Source: Rhipidocladum racemiflorum
Lineage: Eukaryota > Streptophyta > Magnoliopsida > Poales > Poaceae
Direction of reading: 5' to 3'
Assembly: GCA_036346355.1 (NCBI GenBank)
Contig: CM070592.1
Span: 38,590,193-38,654,192, forward strand
DNA length: 64,000 bases
The notes under the pieces are model-generated. The model ran no database searches. It was not told where the DNA came from and saw only the letters and a list, made by a program, of their open reading frames with translations. Shown piece by piece: positions 47,199-58,336 of the stretch (position 1 is its first letter; each line of letters starts with the position of its first letter). Made by a program: the position numbers and the translations under genes.

Positions 47199-49479
47199 TC
47201 ATTTCCGTGGCCTCAGGTTGTATCTCCGGCTAATCGACATCGTGGTGGAGTTTTCGCCGACCTCTTCCGGCAAGACGTTGTACTTACCGCAGGCTTTCCC
47301 CGGAAAGGTGTAGTTCGGATCCGCTTTACTGTCTACCTCATCCGGCAGTTCGTCGAAGACCCAGGAGTAATCCATCAGGCTCTGTGTGCTGTATGATATC
47401 ATCTTGTCGCCTGCGTTTTCCTCTAGTGCTCGAACCTTCTCCACTAGTGTTTGGAGCAGCCGGTGGTTCAGTAATTCGTAATCCCTGAACGAATCCAACA
47501 AGTATGGTATCTTACCACAAGGTTAACGGCAATAAATCATAAGCTGGAAGTAAATGATAACAATGGCATTTCATTTCTTACTTACCTGTACGTGAATATG
47601 GAATGCAGCATCTGGACAGTGGCAACACCAAGAAACACTGATCTGACCACGAACACCTTGGATATCACCCAGAATTGCATGTCGATGTCGTCAGCGCCGA
47701 TCTTGATCAGCCCAATTTCCAGCAGAAGCGTGATACACAAACCTGCCAGAACGAGCGTTAATAACTGAACATTTGCAGAATGTAACGTAATTTGGTACAG
47801 CTCTGAAACTTTACCAAAGTAAAGCTGCCCCCTAATGCTGAAAGTTTGCTTCGCGCTTGTGAGCATGTATATGAGAAACACGATGCAACAGTAGAAGAAG
47901 AAGGCCTTGATGAAACGGGACTCAGCTAGAATGGCGTTGTGGAGGATGTACAGTTTATCCAGAGCAGCAAAAATGTTGGCCTGCTTTGCTCTGAACTCTT
48001 CCTGCAGGCAAAAACTTCAGTACAATACAAGACAGAGAATTCAAATCTAAAATCATGTGAAAAAGTTGATTAAGATTGAGCAAAAGAACCAAAGAAGAAC
48101 CTGAGCTTCCAGTATTGAGTGCGAATTTTGAATGAGATGGTCGTGAGCTTGCCGAATTTGTTCTTGCTTGGACAGTAATTCTTCTTGCTGACGCTGGCCA
48201 AACTGTGCAAGTTTTTGTATTGTTTCCCTGCAATTTTTCGCGCAAGTCAAATGTAAGTTAGAATTTGTCAAAAAAAAAAAAAATGTAAAGTGTTCAGTTG
48301 ATATAGATGCGGTACCTGCTTTCGTCAACAGCTTGTGCCTGAAAGCTGTAGAGATCATTCAGCCCTTGCATCGCCTTACTCTGTCCATCCAAAAGTTTCA
48401 TCTGATTCTTCAACGATTTGCCGGCCACACTTCCAATTTCATTGGCGGTGCCCTGCAAATCTTGCATCTTTGAAGACATGGAATCACCGACTGTTTTAAT
48501 TTCCCTCTGAATGTCCACGGCCTCCTCCTTTAGCTTATCCATCCCATTCCCCAGGCTCTCACACGACTCCTGGATGCGCACCATGCCGGCGTCCATCTTC
48601 TCCCTCATCTCGGTTTGCCCTTCCCTTAGCTCTGCCTGAGATGTTGCGATCTCTTTGGACCGCTCAAAGATAGCCTCGGAGTGAGCCAGCACGTCGTTGA
48701 TCTGGACTCCGACATTCCTCGACGTCTCCGCCAGACGATCGGCTTGCGTTTCAATCGACGACAGCGTGTTCTGAACTTTGCCGGACTCTCTTATAATCTG
48801 ATCTGACCTCTGCTCGATCACCTCGAGCTTCTCCTCTGCGGACTTGGATGACCTCGACAGGCCATTTACAAGCCTCTCGGTGCTATGCTTGAAGGCTTCA
48901 GCTCTGAACAAATTAGCATTTTTTTTAGAAAAAAATCAAGCATGAGATTGGAGGAATCAAGCATTGAATTTGAAATTGAAATGGAGCGATTACTTACTGC
49001 AATTGGTGGCACAAGGTGTTGGTCTCAAGGAAGAACTCGAGGAAGACCTTGCCCTCGGAGTCGCCTAGCCTCTTGCGGCAATGCACCATCTTGGATTGCT
49101 CGCCGCAGGAAGGGAACGGAGGCCGGCCGGAGTCCTCCTGGAAGCAGCTGCTCAGGTGCCACGCGAGCCGAGACTGCTTCTCCTTGTCGGCCATGATGTC
49201 GCCGCAGCTGGCGAAGAGGCGCCGGTACGCGTCCTGCCAGCAGTTCTTGGGCCCGGCGAGCTTGCTCCTCGCGTTCTCCAGCAGCTTCACCCCTCTCGGG
49301 TGGTTGGAGCTGTCCATGGAGAAGTCGGCCACCGCGCGGTCGAGCTCCATCATCGGGGCGCGCTCGTTGGCCGTCGCCGACGACGATGCGGAAGACGAAG
49401 GGTAGAAAAGGCTCCATGAGAAGCCACTGCTCCATAGACAGGCCAAAATCAGCAGCACAAGCCCTGCGCTCCTTCTCAT
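47199..49479 (-). CDS. GEX1: GAMETE EXPRESSED 1-like nuclear-membrane karyogamy protein (KAR5/Brambleberry family)
   Basis: Six exons on the minus strand: 49479-48998, 48903-48316, 48227-48101, 48001-47815, 47742-47586 and 47484-47199. All five introns are GT-AG (72-101 bp) and all phases agree, giving 1,827 nt and 608 residues, close to known plant GEX1. Residues 1-23 are a signal peptide (GLVLLILACLW). A Cys-rich domain follows (NCWQ, SCGD, SCFQ, SCGEQ, HCRKR, LCHQLQ). A long coiled coil (about 165-399) follows. Three likely membrane segments are at about 431-448, 457-476 and 484-511. The tail ends YNLRPRK. The family acts in nuclear envelopes of gametes and embryo-sac nuclei, where it is needed for nuclear fusion. 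No frame defect was seen. It is the only intact host gene here. Confidence 0.93.
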
Positions 49480-49546
49480 GGTGCGCGCAAAGCTAACAAC
49501 AGGAGATTTGATGCTATCGAAACTGGCATCTGATTGTATTGCTCAA

Positions 49547-49554
49547 CTTATATA
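49547..49554 (-). promoter_or_regulatory. TATA box of GEX1
   Basis: The minus strand reads CCCTATATAAGTTGAGC; TATATAAG ends 68 nt before the ATG at 49479, leaving a 5' UTR of about 35-40 nt. Only about 70 bp separate it from the copia LTR edge at 49627. Confidence 0.7.
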
Positions 49555-49562
49555 GGGACACC

Positions 49563-49620
49563 AAACTAAACAAACTTGGCAATAAACTATCCTAGGAAAC
49601 AAACTAAACAAACTTGGTAA
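49563..49620. repeat. Short tandem duplication in the GEX1 promoter
   Basis: AAACTAAACAAACTTGG occurs at about 49563 and again about 40 bp later (AAACAAACTTGGTAACAAACC before the LTR). It fills most of the space between the TATA box and the copia LTR. Confidence 0.6.
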
Positions 49621-49626
49621 CAAACC

Positions 49627-50064
49627 TGTTGGATCGGCTCAAAGATCAATCATGCGATCAAGAAATCCCAGCAACATAATGCGTCACCACTTTCCGGCAA
49701 TAAGCAGTACGCTAACTCACGACTAGAAACTCTCCTCCTGTTTGTTTTTCATGCATTGCTCTTTATTGCTTTGCTTTGCACGTTGGCTTGATTACAAAAC
49801 TCTTGTGTTTACCCAGCTTATAAAGCATAGCCTGGGCCATAAGACTCGTATTCGGACACATACTGCTCAGACTCTACTCGGACACGGACTACAAGTTGAT
49901 CAACTCGGATACGGACTCCGTATTCTATACGTAACAAAATTAGTTCCAACAAAACCATCCTAGGAAAGGAAAGAAATCGGACGCGCTCCGCATATACAAG
50001 CATGCGTAGAGCTCTACCAAAAATAAGAAGCACATACGATAACAGCGTAGGATTATAATCAACA
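49627..50064 (-). repeat. 3' LTR of copia element 2
   Basis: It is 438 bp. On the minus strand it starts TGTTGATTATAATCCTACG and ends GAGCCGATCCAACA. A TATA-like CTTTATAAG sits at 49817-49825, pointing towards GEX1, followed by AATAAAG as a poly(A) signal candidate near 49760. Confidence 0.85.
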
Positions 50065-50072
50065 TTCTCCTC

Positions 50073-52197
50073 CTAATCCTGACGCTGAAGCTTGGTGTTA
50101 ACAACGCCAATTCGGTCACGCAGTTCCTGGAACTTCACGCGACCAAGCGGCTTAGTCAGAATGTCCGCGAGCTGATCCAGTGTAGAAATCTGCTCGAGGA
50201 CGATACTCCCGTCATCCACGCACTGCCTGATGTAGTGAAATTTTGTATCTATGTGTTTGCTTCTGTCGTGGTGAACAGGATTCTTGCTGAGATCCACGGC
50301 TGACTTGTTATCGACCTTGAGCACTGGTGCTTCAGACTCTGAGCCAACGAGGTCCCTCAACAGCCGAGCCAACCAGGCATACGACAAGCACCACTTGCCG
50401 CAGCGATGTACTCTGCCTCGCACGATGAAAGGGCCACCACCTTCTGCTTGCTCGATTGCCAGGTGATAGGACTGTTGCCGAGACAGTACAGAACGCCGCT
50501 AGTGCTCCTCCGATCATCTATGTCACCGGCATGATAGCTATCGCTGTAGCCGATCAGCCGCCGCAAGCCATTTTCCGATCTTCCATAGAACACCCCATAA
50601 TCAAGTGTACCTGATATGTATCGGAGAAGATGCTTGACTGTTGCACGATGATCTTCGTGCGGCTCCTCCAGGAAGCGGCTCACAAACCCCACCGCATAGG
50701 CGAGATCAGGCCGTGTGTTCACCAGGTACCGGAGACTACCGACGATGCTTCGGTACTCAGTTGCGTCCACCAAGCGGCTGTTGCTTGTCTTGCTCAGTTT
50801 GAGCCGTGCCTCCATTGGCACCGCGCAAACGTTGCAGCCTGCCATGCCACTCCGCTCAACGAGCTTCGCAGCGTAGGCAGCCTGACCGATGCTAATACCT
50901 CTCGCCGTCTGTCGCACTTCAAGCCCGAGGTAATAGGACAGCAATCCAAGGTCGCTCATCCTGAACATCTTTTTCATCTCGGATTTGAACTTGTTGATGC
51001 CACTGCACCCCGTGATGATCAAGTCGTCGACGTACACCCCGACGACGAGATGCGCTTGTCCAGCACTGCGGACACCCTTATGCGCTGCGACCGCCAACAG
51101 CAGGCGAACTGACTCCATGCGTGCCACTGGAGCGAATACCTCCTCGAAGTCAATCCCCGGGCGCTGGATGTAGCCCTTTGCCACGAGGCGCGCTTTGTGC
51201 TTCATGACAGCGCCATGTTCATCCCTTTTTACCTTGAAGACCCATTTCAGGCCAATGGGCTGGCCAGTGGGAAGATCAACGAGTTCCCATTTTCCGTTTT
51301 CCATGATTGACTTCATCTCCTCATTCATCGCTTTGCTTGACTCGGTCTTTGCTCAGCTTCCTTGAATGACGCTGGCTCTTCCGCAGTGGTAAAAAATAGT
51401 TCGCCGCCATCGAGCACACGCGCAGCGATCCCAGGTGGTGAGTTGGGCCCAGTATATTGTCGAGGGTGCGGAAGCGAACAGGAGCATCATCATCATGTTC
51501 AGCATCAAGCACGTCGTGCGGGTTGGAGGGCGGCGACGTGAACTCGATGGGCTCGGGCGTCGCGGACGTCGTGCCATGGGCAGGTGTCGCTGGCGTTGTG
51601 GGAGTGCTAACCATCGTGCCCACTGGCAGGGAGTCCGCCGCTCCGGGGCTTCCCTCACCCGCTTCGGCCGCGTGCTCGTTCCCCCCAGCATACTCGATAA
51701 TGAACGTATCCTGCGTGCCGTTCCTGCCGTCGCCACTGTCTGCACCCCAATCCCACTGGGCCGCCTCGTCGAAGACGGCATCGCGAGTCACGTGCACGTG
51801 CCTGTTCACAGGATTGAACATCCTATATGCCTTCGATCCTGCCTCGTATCCGACGAAAATCATCGGTGTGCTGCGGTCTTCCAGCTTCTTCAGGTGTGGC
51901 CGTGTGTTCCGCACGTGTGCGACACAGCCAAAAACGCGGAGATAGCTCACCGAAGGTCGCTCGCCATGCCAGGCCTCAAAAGGTATCTTGCCATCGAGGC
52001 TACGTGTTGGTGAACGATTGAGGATGTAGACAGCCGTGGTGACGGCCTCGCCCCAGAACATCGTCGGGAGTCCTTTTGCTTTGATCATGCTCCTCGCCAT
52101 GCCGACGACGGTTTGATTCCGCCGTTCTACAACTCCGTTCTGTTGCGGCGAGTAGGGGGCCGTGAGCTGGCGCTGCAATCCCTGCTCCGCGCAATAG
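50073..52197 (-). pseudogene. copia pol: partial integrase, deleted RT, RNase H
   Basis: Integrase begins inside its core: the second-half motif SPQQNGVVERRNQTVVGM (Glu) and FGCVAHVRNTRPHLKKLEDR are present, but the N-terminal zinc domain and first two Asp lie across the LTR insertion. RT starts MNEEMKSIMENGKWELVDLP (51328). An internal deletion joins LLAVAAHKG directly to QAHLVVGVYVDDLIITG, removing the block that normally holds the first catalytic Asp (DVKSAFLNG), so RT cannot work although YVDD is kept. RNase H (YSDSYHAGD, SSCEAEYIAA, KHIDTKFHYIRQC) has a frameshift near 50400. There is also a frame change near 51330. Confidence 0.87.
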
Positions 52198-55100
52198 TGT
52201 AAGACCCTCACTTTTATGCTACAGTGCAAACATAAAAGCGAGGTTCTAATGTGCATACTGTACCATTCCCATGATCAGTGGCTGGCACGCACAAAACACA
52301 ATTTGGAATCACAACCATACAAAAGTTTCATATTTTATTACAGCGGAAGTATTGATACAATATGACCGAGAAGGTCGACTAAACATAGCCAAAAGAATCA
52401 GATGTCTTGTAGTTTGCCACATAATCCACAGGCAACTGACAAGGTAAAGCCTTAGAAAGAAATGTCGTTAATAATCCCGTTTTCCTGCGTCGCGATGCAC
52501 ATCGAGGTTTCCTGCCTAAAAACAACAATAATAGCAAGGGTGAGTACGTTGCGTACTCAGCAAGACTTGTAGTGTTTGCAAGACCTGAATTATATGCAAG
52601 CTGAATAGAAAGTGGGTTTCTACGGTTGTTTTGCATAAAGCGAAATTCGAATTGTAAATACTGAATAATAGAGTGAAAGCGAAACTTGTAAAGGAAATGA
52701 AGAAGTAAAGTAATAAGTATGTACACAAAAGTAAATAAAAGAAATAGATAACTCCACGACCCTTCGTGAATGAAATAATAAAATGTCCATTCCCATCATA
52801 AATGTAATCAATTTAATTTTGCCAAGCACAAGGCACAAATTGAATTCAACCTTGCCAACGAAATGTCAAGTATTGAATCATCTGTAAGGGTAAGCTCACC
52901 AATTTCAAATTATCTGGTCCAGTTTTATAAGAATATAGAAAAGGTCTAGCTATGTGATGACTTTACCAAGTGCTCATGACCGCGAGCGCGGCTAATCGAT
53001 TAGGTTTAGACTCTGCAGAGTTTGTACAGCTTTACCCACAAGAAATGTCCTCCCTTTGTGGCAACATGTATTAGACACACTTCCTTAGGTGTGCCTTGAG
53101 AGTTCATAACGAAACTGTTCGTTACTTGGACCTTAACTTTGCACTAGCCCAATGACGTTACCCCTGACTATGATGGAAGCTAAAAAAAGTAAAAGGAATT
53201 CCGGAGTCAGTGACCCACCAGGAATAGAAATTCCGGAGTCAGTGACCCACCAGGAATAATAACAGCCCCAAATTCATAGCCAGCCAACACCTCGGTGATG
53301 ACACCTCCCTCGAGCAAACCTATATTCGGAATGCCCGTGCTACAACTGCCTACCAATGTGCAAAGCTAATTCCCAAATAATTTAATAAGTTAAGACTGTC
53401 CCACTCCAGTACTTGTGGATGTACGGTTATCTTGGCACGAAAACAACACATCATTTCGGTTCTTATACGACACGGCGATAGATCTCCCCTATCTACGTGC
53501 ATCATTAATTGCACTTCCGGCTATTGCCAATAATCACCCGCATCAAAATCATAGTTTTGTTTTCAGAAAAAGAAAGTTTCAATAATCACAATATTCCAAC
53601 ATGTCCATGAACAGAGTTCATCATGTCTACAATTTAAGTTCTTCACGAACAGTATAATCATCTGTCCGTGTTCCCAGTCTAAAGCATGGCTAAGCATATG
53701 CATGTAATAATCGAATATTCCCATTTTGACATTAAGTGTCTATTTGCGAGCTAAGGTTATCAAGGTTCACATATCAATATTAATTGAGGAAGTTTATCAA
53801 TGATAAGGTATTTCTACCAGTACCCAAAAATAATTTTATGGAACATAGCATATGCAAGCAAGTTTTTATCAACATTTTAGTTGATTATGAAAAATTAGGA
53901 TCAATATGATCAAGGGGTGCTTGCCTTGCTATCCATTGCTTTTAGCGACGAGTCGAAGACGTTATCTTGAAATTGTCGATGACGAAGTCCGAGACGTCGG
54001 ATTCTACACGTCGTATAGCGAAAAGAATAACAAATAGCAAATAACACTTTCAATAGGACAAAAGGAAATCAGATGGAAAATCAAATAACAAACATTATAT
54101 TAAGCAAGCACGAGTGTGGATTATGGCTTGTGAGCGTATAAGTGTGTTACTTCTATAATCTTTATCATTGATCAACGGTTTAAAGGTTGCATTGCATGCG
54201 ATACCTATTTCTTATGATTCATTTTATTTTATTTTACGAATTCAGGAAGCTAAGATTGTAAGATTTAACACACTATAATTCACTTTTAGGGTGTGAAGTT
54301 GTTTGTACTAACATCAATTAGTTCCTAAAACAACAGGTGTGAGTGTAACTACAATTTACATGACTCAACTTATGCATATGCATTGGTATTACAAACCTCT
54401 GGATTCATTGCTCGCAGAGTCATATTTTAATATGATTCAGATGCAAAGCATATTATTATAATGAAAAGGTTTTTACGGATTAGGTGAGTCTTACATTAAG
54501 AAATGCCCTAGAACTTGTCTAATTGTGTTTGATTAATAGTAAGTGAAATAGTTTGGTTTAAAATTAAATTAAACATTGTATAAACATCTACATTTAAAAT
54601 CAAATAATATGGAAGTTGGTAACCTATTTTCAAAAAAAAAAAAGGTTTTCGAAGAATGGATCTAATGAAGAAAATTTCAATCTATTATTTCTTTGTCAGA
54701 CCTTAATTGAATAAACTATTGGATTAGAGTTTATTGATTGACTAGGTTTTGATTTGAATCATTTAAAAGAACCATTCAAACTCAACCAGAATAGTTCCTT
54801 TATTATTTTTATTATTATTATTTTCTTTCTCTATTCTTTTCTTTTCTCATTACCCTTTTCTTTGCCCTATTCTTTTTCCTCCTCTCTCTCTCTGTCGACT
54901 GAACTTTCCTCCTTCAGTCCTTCTAGCGTCTTCCCCAGTCTTCTGGTCTCTGCGACCTGGCCTCGTCGCCACCTTGGCGCCTTCGCCCGGTGGTCCCGAG
55001 GCCCCTAGCTCCGCCGGCCGTCGACGGTCGCCGACGCTGGCCCAGCGCGCCCGGCTTCAGACTCGCCTTCCGGTTCCCGTCGAACTCGACCGCCTCCTCG

Positions 55101-58100
55101 CTGCAGTGCGGTTCCGCCTCCAGTTGCACCGCCCGACCGCCCCGACGCGGTTTTCCAATTCAGCTCCCCACCGACCGATTTTGGTTGCCATCATCTCGCG
55201 CACTTGCCGCTCAGGCTCCTCAGGTCTCTGCCGCCTGGGATGATAGGGGGATTCTGGCTTCTTCACCTCTACTGGTATCTCTGGTCGATCCAAACTCTCT
55301 CTCTCTCTCTGCGTTTCCTCCGGCTCAGCTAGGGTTAGGAAATCCCTAATTTTACCCTCTTCTTTCTTTTCCTTTTACTGAATGCCTGACCAAACTATGC
55401 ATTGAAGGTTAGAATTTCCTTACACGCCACGATAATTGCTATGTACTGAGGTCTGGAATTTACTTAGTCTTTCATTTGATTATTGGGGATTATGTTGCTG
55501 CTATAAATTCCTTGACGATTGCTGCTGGGTAATTGAGGTAGTTGAGTACTGAGGTTAGACAATTGTGAATCACAGAGTAGTGTATATCTGTATATATTAA
55601 TCTTTGATGTAAATACTTGATCTTTATTTCTTTGCATTACATGCTCTTAAGTCTTGTGTGGTAGGATTTCGGAAAAGGGCTCTTGGCTCAATTATTATTA
55701 AGAGTATGTGTAATTGGATGATTTAGGGAACTTACTATTTATATGCTTAAGCTTGAGATAGAAAAGGGCTAAGGTTGTTTCATTGGAATGTATGAACTTC
55801 CTTTATGCTTAATACTAACTCTACTGAATAATTAATTCATGCTATGCACTAAAGCATTATAAACCGGCTATGCATAGTTTGCTTACATAGATTGATTTCT
55901 TGCCATAGTTTGTAATGATTCTTGAATATAAATTCAGTGTATGTTGACAGTGGCTTTGATTCGTTTACATGGCAGATGGTGGTTTTGGTGCCACTGATCG
56001 CTTAATGGCCATGATTATATCTTGATGGATCATGATCCGAGTATGTGAACCGAGGGATTGGATGTCATGATCTATGAGTATTTGTGAGTGGATAGGTTGG
56101 CTTAGAAAATGATGAATTGATACTAGGCCAAGCGGTGGAATTATGTTGGTTAACTTTAGTTGGACGGCAACTAATGATATCGTGGCGAAACCTACGGCTA
56201 TTGTCGCCCACCAGGGTGAGGCAATACCACGGGGACGTACGATATCGCTTATTTGCAACCACTAATTGGAATCAGTTTTAAGTCCATTTTGGTCGATGAT
56301 GCAACTAATAAAATTGATTAAAGGATGATACGTGGGTTGGATGGCATCGTAACGATGCCTAAGTTTTGCTTGTGCGCGGGGAGCACAAACAGGTCTTAGA
56401 GAGCACGGAGCAACCCCCATGATATAAATAAAATTAGAGCTGAGACCAATCTTTTAATTGCTATTACCATAATCATGTCTTGATACGGAGGGTTTACTAA
56501 ATTGAGTTGTTACCTTTGATGGGGAATGAAATGGGAGAAATTGCTGATGAGGATTGATTTGATGCAGAGGTGAACGTAGTCCTGTATTTGTGATGTATCC
56601 GATCTTTTTCTCCCTTCTTGTGTTCTTGGTGCTGGCCTCCAGCGGGTTTGCTCTCCAGAGCTTTATCTGGGAGTCTTTGCTTTTGGGCAAGGTTTGCTTT
56701 TTGTGGGGGTAGTGATCCTGGAGGTATCTTTTGAGTTTACTGGAGGGTTGGCTTGCTTGGCTTTTATAGCCACTGTAAGGGCGGTGTGTGCAGGGTTTGA
56801 AAGGGAGCTGGGTCTTACGGCTGGATGGATTTCTCCATTAAATCACTTGTCAGTGCATTAATTCTTGGTCTGTGCCTTTTGGTGGTCGGCTGGCTCAGTC
56901 GGCATAAATAGTGGTAACTTGGTTTGCTTAGCTTGTTCTGGAGCCTTTTGGTCCTATGCTTAACCTCTGCTTCCCCATACTTCTAAAGCTTGGCCGTGCG
57001 TGTCTTGCTGCGCCGGTCTTCTGGGATGTTGGTTTGGCTCGTTCTGGCAATTTCGGCTGGAGGGGTTACCTGGGTACTTTGCTCAAGTGGCTTGGTCTTA
57101 GCCCTGACCCATGTGCTTGGCCGGCTGGCTAGGTTAATCTAGAGCTTTCTTGTGCAGTCTGGTGACTTGCTTTGGTGGCTTAAGTGAACAGTTGGCTACT
57201 TGCCCTGGTTTCGGCTGGGATTTCCCTGGTGCTTTCGATTGGACTCTGAAACGGGCTGAGCTGTCCTGAAGGCACTGTGCCGAGGCTCTATCTCTTTTCA
57301 GTATTTACTGCGGTAAAATATTTTTACCTCTGTGATATTTTCTAAGTACTTGCGTCTACGGCTTATCAGGTTCGTATATTGCCGGATGATGCAATCTAAT
57401 CGCGAGAGGAGCCAGATTGGCCCCCGGACAATCTAGGGTATCTCACTGAGCGATCAAACTCACGGCAATTCTTTCTCTTTTCTATTTACTGTTCTTAATT
57501 TAATGCATTTATTCTATTATTCTTATACATGTGCAGTTGAACGTGCAGGTTCACAGAATGCAGATCAAGACAGTACAAAGATCATAGCATAGGGCCTTGT
57601 AGTTTATTTCCTTATGATGTAATCGGACTTGTAATCTATGTTTTAAGATGCAATCATCTATGTATTTGTGATTGCATATGTAATCGAACAGTTATAAGAG
57701 TTGTAGTCTATATAGCGGTTGTATGTCTTTATAACAATTCTTGTATTTCCTATTTATTGTAAATGCGAACTACAGTGTAACAATCAACAATGTTGTTGTT
57801 TAAACTTTGTAATGAATGATTTGGATCAGGAATGGTAATAAATTTACTTTATCTGTTGATGTACCATTTGTAGTCAAAGTCATTAATTAAAGTTGATCAT
57901 CCATGGTTCAAAGGTGTTCACACTACTCTCTTTGACTAGTCAAGGAGTTCTCAAGATTAATTTAGTATTCAAGATTTGGGTTAGGCTACTTTATCTTCTA
58001 TAACTTTTTCCTTCTCTAAATTCAAGAATTCAATTTTCTTCTTAACAAAAGCTCTTAGATTTGCAGAAAGATAATAATAAATCAAATTCATATTTTAATA

Positions 58101-58137
58101 TTGTATTTTACTGTTTAATAAACTTAGGGATGTTACA
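52198..58137 (-). repeat. 3' LTR (5.94 kb) of the giant element
   Basis: The plus-strand edges are TGTAAGACCCTCAC and GGGATGTTACA. The first 2.4 kb match 61572-64000. It contains the hairpin AGGGTGAGTACGTTGCGTAC at 52538, the shared block CTCTGCAGAGTTTGTACAGC at about 53011, a twice-repeated ATTCCGGAGTCAGTGACCCA (53200-53250), and a GC-rich stretch at 54890-55260 within otherwise AT-rich DNA. ORFs at 54754-55349 come from that GC-rich stretch and have no domain. 55350-58137 shows no gene; it is long, T-rich LTR sequence. Confidence 0.88.
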
Positions 58138-58175
58138 GACTACCCCCCTTAACAGGAATCTCGTCCCCGAGATTC
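58138..58175 (-). other. Polypurine tract region of the giant element
   Basis: The minus strand reads GACGAGATTCCTGTTAAGGGGGGTAGTC in pieces: GACGAGATTC, then TTAAGGGGGGTAGTC directly before the LTR start TGTAACATCCC. This arrangement is typical of Del/Tekay-type elements. Confidence 0.7.
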
Positions 58176-58336
58176 GCAGGGTTAAAAGGGTGAGTGGGAG
58201 TTAAATAATTAAGTGACTTGTACAATTATTCTGGAAGAATAGATTATCGAGTATAAATTCAAGTTTTACGAATGATCATGAAATTCAATCATTGGTGCAA
58301 GGTGGATTCAAGATAAATGTAAAGAGACAGGATGAT

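Larger units (their letters stand above)
49627..52197 (-). mobile_element. 3' half of a second Ty1/copia element, cut by the giant LTR element
   Basis: The element is read on the minus strand: partial integrase, RT, RNase H, polypurine tract GGATTAGGAGGAGAA (complement of 50065-50079) and 3' LTR (49627-50064). It stops at 52197, exactly where the giant LTR begins, in the middle of integrase; the rest (Gag, 5' LTR) should lie beyond the window on the far side of that insertion. A short LTR and ADILTKPLGRVKFQELR in RNase H point to the Ale/Retrofit lineage (inference). The target duplication partner of AAACC (49622-49626) cannot be seen. Confidence 0.85.

Noticed and set aside
49016..49435. Long ORFs antisense to and in other frames of GEX1 exon 1
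   Set aside because: They are shadows of the GC-rich coding exon; the minus-strand GEX1 frame has the signal peptide, cysteines and matching splice phases.
54754..55349. Plus-strand ORFs in a CT-rich, GC-rich segment resembling a gene's first exon
   Set aside because: They lie wholly within the giant LTR and have no domain; kept only as a cassette observation.
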